From Chara braunii (Eukaryota > Streptophyta > Charophyceae > Charales > Characeae), in contig BFEA01000212.1 in NCBI GenBank assembly GCA_003427395.1, positions 1,448,367-1,501,080 on the forward strand: a stretch of DNA of 52,714 nt, given 5' to 3'. The translations under genes were made by a program, and so were the position numbers. The notes under the pieces were generated by a model that worked only from the letters and a program-made list of their open reading frames with translations, was not told the origin of the DNA and did no database searches. Every line of letters begins with the position of its first letter. Within the stretch, counting starts at the first letter, position 1. Of the stretch, positions 50,551 to 52,714 are shown one piece after another.

Positions 50551-51040
50551 TGCATACTAGTGAATACATTCACCAAGTATGGGCAGAACTGCAATCAGAC
50601 TCGTTCTCATTCACACTTTTCATGCATGTAAACAGTAGCGCAGCAAACTGGCGACATGCGCCCACTCAAAACTCAGAGATATAGCATCCAGATACGAGTT
50701 CACTTTCAACTGGCTATGGCGACTCAACGCCCAAACCACTCACTGTTCACATACACTGAATCACCCTGGATATCCCACATGCGTCACTCTGATCACTCAC
50801 ACATACACACACACACTTCACACTAACTACAGCTATGACAGCTATGGCTGCCTCTACCCTATCGCTATGCTACGCTCCTTCTCTCTTGCCCACTTCAGCT
50901 CCGGGCTCTCTGCAAGCCTCCTTGCACAAGTCGTTGTGGCAGCGCTTCCGCATGGCTCACGCAGGAATGGATGAAAAGTTGGGCGCTGCCTCTTGATTTA
51001 TACTTCTGAAACTCGTTGGTCTGCCCTCTTCCATCGGCCC
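50551..51040 (+). repeat. Dispersed repeat G, copy 2
   Basis: Aligns with 8681-9160 on the same strand, including CCCTGGATATCCCAC, GCAGCGCTTCCGCATGGCTCACGC (given as motifs GCGCTTCCGC and GGCTCACGCAGGAATG) and GCTGCCTCTTGATTTATACTT. The small frame ending QRFRMAHAGMDEKLGAAS before TGA corresponds to the one in copy 1. Confidence 0.65.
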
Positions 51041-52569
51041 ATGGTGCTCACAGTCCCCTGTGGTACTTGCTAGACCAGACTGGGACTGACTGGACCTTAC
51101 CGCTGACTGAGTGGGGACTCACTACTAACCTACGGAGATCGTACTTTAATTGCACTGCAGTTTAGTCCACCACTTGACTCACCACTTGCCCACTTGCCCA
51201 CTTGCTGACCTTCTAGAAGGACTACAGCTAGGCTTCTGGAACTCGCTAAGACTCCTACTCTATAGATCTACAGTTCGAACCCCTGCTTCCTTTAGGACCC
51301 TACGACAGACTACTAACTGTTACAAATACACAGGTCGCAGGTTCAACTCTCGGGGTCTACACCGGTACTGTACACAGGTAAACCTTGGGATCTGTGTCTG
51401 CTACTGCTAAGAGGTGAAAACCGTTTCAGAACCAAAGATCAACCAATAAAGGATGAGCATATATGCAGTGGAAGTGTGAGATATGGACCGACTCACATAG
51501 ACTGAACCCACCTAGACATCAACACACAAACAATCGTGAGATGGTGGGTCTGAAGCCATACATAGACGATGCTACAGCCCCGTACACCCATACACAGATA
51601 AATGGTGGGAGGAGAGACGGCGGAGGTGGGAGATAGGGACAGCGCCAGATGTCACCGAAATAGAATCCCGAATGTCACCGATATAGTAGCCCAAAATGTC
51701 ACCAAACAAATCAGAATGTCATAGACATTAGTCGCCAATGTTGGAGGTACAGACTCGTAATGTAACCGATGTCCGATGTGTGATGCCGCCAGGTATCAAT
51801 CCCAAATATCTCCAATGTCTTGAATCCGGTCAGTATCACATTTTCCTACCACCGAAGTCCAATCGCTGATCTCTGTCCATCTTGTACCCAAAGTCTCTCA
51901 TCTGAAGAAGAGGAAGAAGAAGAAGAAGGAGAAGAAGAGGAAGAAGAAGAAGAAGAAGACGACCTGAGAGGGGCAGAGCATCGGTGGAGATGGCGAGGAG
52001 CCCTAGGCCCTACCTGATGATGAAAGGTGGCGTCTTTGCTGCTGTTGGAGATGGCTGTGCCGATGGGAGCTATGGCGCTCGCGGTGGCTTTTAGGTAAGT
52101 CTCCCTCCTCGCTCTCTCTCTCTCCACAGCCAGCGCTACACCTAGCGCTGCGCTGGAACAGAAATAGCGCAGCGTTTCGCTCCTCAGTGCTGCCGCACTC
52201 TCCTCCTCGAAATGGCTGCTGGCTGGGCCTAAATACCGGTCGGCGGCCAGTTCGGCCTCTGCCTCCGAAGGTGGCCTACGATCCGAACCGCCGGATCTAT
52301 CGGCGGATCCGTGGTTCAGGTCGGACTGGTTTTTGGGAAAACAAGCTGACTAAACGGCGGCCTGATCCAAACGAAAAACGTTTGGCCATTTCCCGCCCAG
52401 GGCCTGCGGCTGCAGGGCCTGGTCTGGAACCGGTTGCGCAAGGCCAAAAGGGTGGCCTACAAAGCTTCGGCCTTTGGGCCGACCTGGCCTGGACTATCGC
52501 GTCCAGGCCCTCGGAACCCCTCAGCCTAGTCATCGGGCCTAAAAGGGTCCGTGTGGAATGCAGTATGTA
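51041..52569. other. Unassigned DNA with minor repeats
   Basis: No supported gene. 51650-51735 has four degenerate AATGTCACCGA-TAG units. 51900-51960 is a GAA/GAG microsatellite. 52070-52130 is CT-rich with a GTAAGT. 52200-52560 is GC-rich with repeated GGGCCT / AGGCC motifs like those at the left end of the window. Confidence 0.4.
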
Positions 52570-52714
52570 ACAGAGGAGGAGAAGGAGAAGGAGAAGGAGG
52601 AGGAGGAGGAGGAGAAGCAGGACGAGGAGGAGGAGGAGGAGGAGGAGGAGGAGGAGAAGGAGAAGGAGGAGGAGGAAAAGGAGGAGGAGGAGGAGGAGGA
52701 GGAGAAGAAGAAGA
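52570..52714. repeat. GA-rich (GGA)n array, running off the window
   Basis: Purine trinucleotide array like 50160-50550, continuing to the window edge. Confidence 0.88.

Noticed and set aside
50018-50684. Poly-Leu, poly-Pro/Ser, poly-Arg and poly-Glu frames
   Set aside because: Composition artefact of the GA-rich array.
51270-51345. Box-B-like AGTTCGAACCC and GGTTCAACTC as tRNA genes
   Set aside because: Neither can form a 5-bp T-stem with its flanks and no box A lies at a suitable distance.
1-52714. CRISPR array, rRNA or bacterial operon
   Set aside because: No regularly spaced identical repeats, no rRNA motifs and no bacterial gene organisation were seen.

Overview
The window looks like repeat-dense intergenic DNA from a streptophyte nuclear genome. 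Most recognisable protein sequence belongs to Ty3/gypsy-type LTR retrotransposons (domain order protease, reverse transcriptase, RNase H, integrase). Primer-binding sites match plant initiator-Met tRNA (TGGTATCAGAGC). Dinucleotide, TGAT, CT and GA microsatellites are very abundant. I see no convincing host gene, rRNA gene or CRISPR array. A charophyte-like alga (Chara type) is my guess, based only on overall character, so low confidence.

Layout. 1-2906: unassigned DNA, a family-A LTR (677-1965) with its primer-binding site, then low-complexity sequence. 2907-8038: element E1 (+, family B), whose 5' LTR stub is fused straight to the protease and whose pol is split by a hAT-like DNA transposon (5166-5683). 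8050-9170: a compound TGAT/hairpin/CA satellite and repeat G1. 9545-11211: E2 (+), an RNase H-integrase remnant. 11212-22530: family-C LTR pieces around E3 (+), a GC-rich chromovirus with a canonical chromodomain, interrupted by a fold-back element (16686-16923). 22583-23560: LTR F3. 23590-29666: E4 (-, family A), cut off in gag by an oppositely oriented family-A LTR (29667-31162). That LTR contains an assembly artefact, a Nextera mate-pair junction plus a 136-bp duplication. 31163-33726: microsatellites, a 133-bp N gap, LTR F2 and repeat D2. 33727-39118: E5 (-), the best preserved element. 39665-46250: E6 (-, family B) with its 3' LTR. 46298-48668: E7 (+), a relative of E2, followed by LTR F1. 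49950-52714: GA-rich arrays, repeat G2 and unassigned DNA.

How the genes work together. Gag would form the particle and bind RNA through its CCHC knuckle; pol would be cleaved into protease, reverse transcriptase/RNase H and integrase. Every copy carries disabling mutations. Most stops that can be checked against a sibling fit C-to-T (or G-to-A) change at Gln, Arg and Trp codons, as expected for old, methylated elements.

Most interesting signals. (1) In both elements that retain a readable gag-pol junction (E5 and E6), pol lies in the -1 frame, and a slippery heptamer, a short spacer and a perfect hairpin sit a few codons after the zinc knuckle. This is a textbook -1 ribosomal frameshift layout, built from different sequences in the two elements. 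(2) Six of seven elements end pol with a divergent chromodomain-like tail in which a conserved WF/WL..EL..AP..V..YE block replaces the usual TWEP segment.
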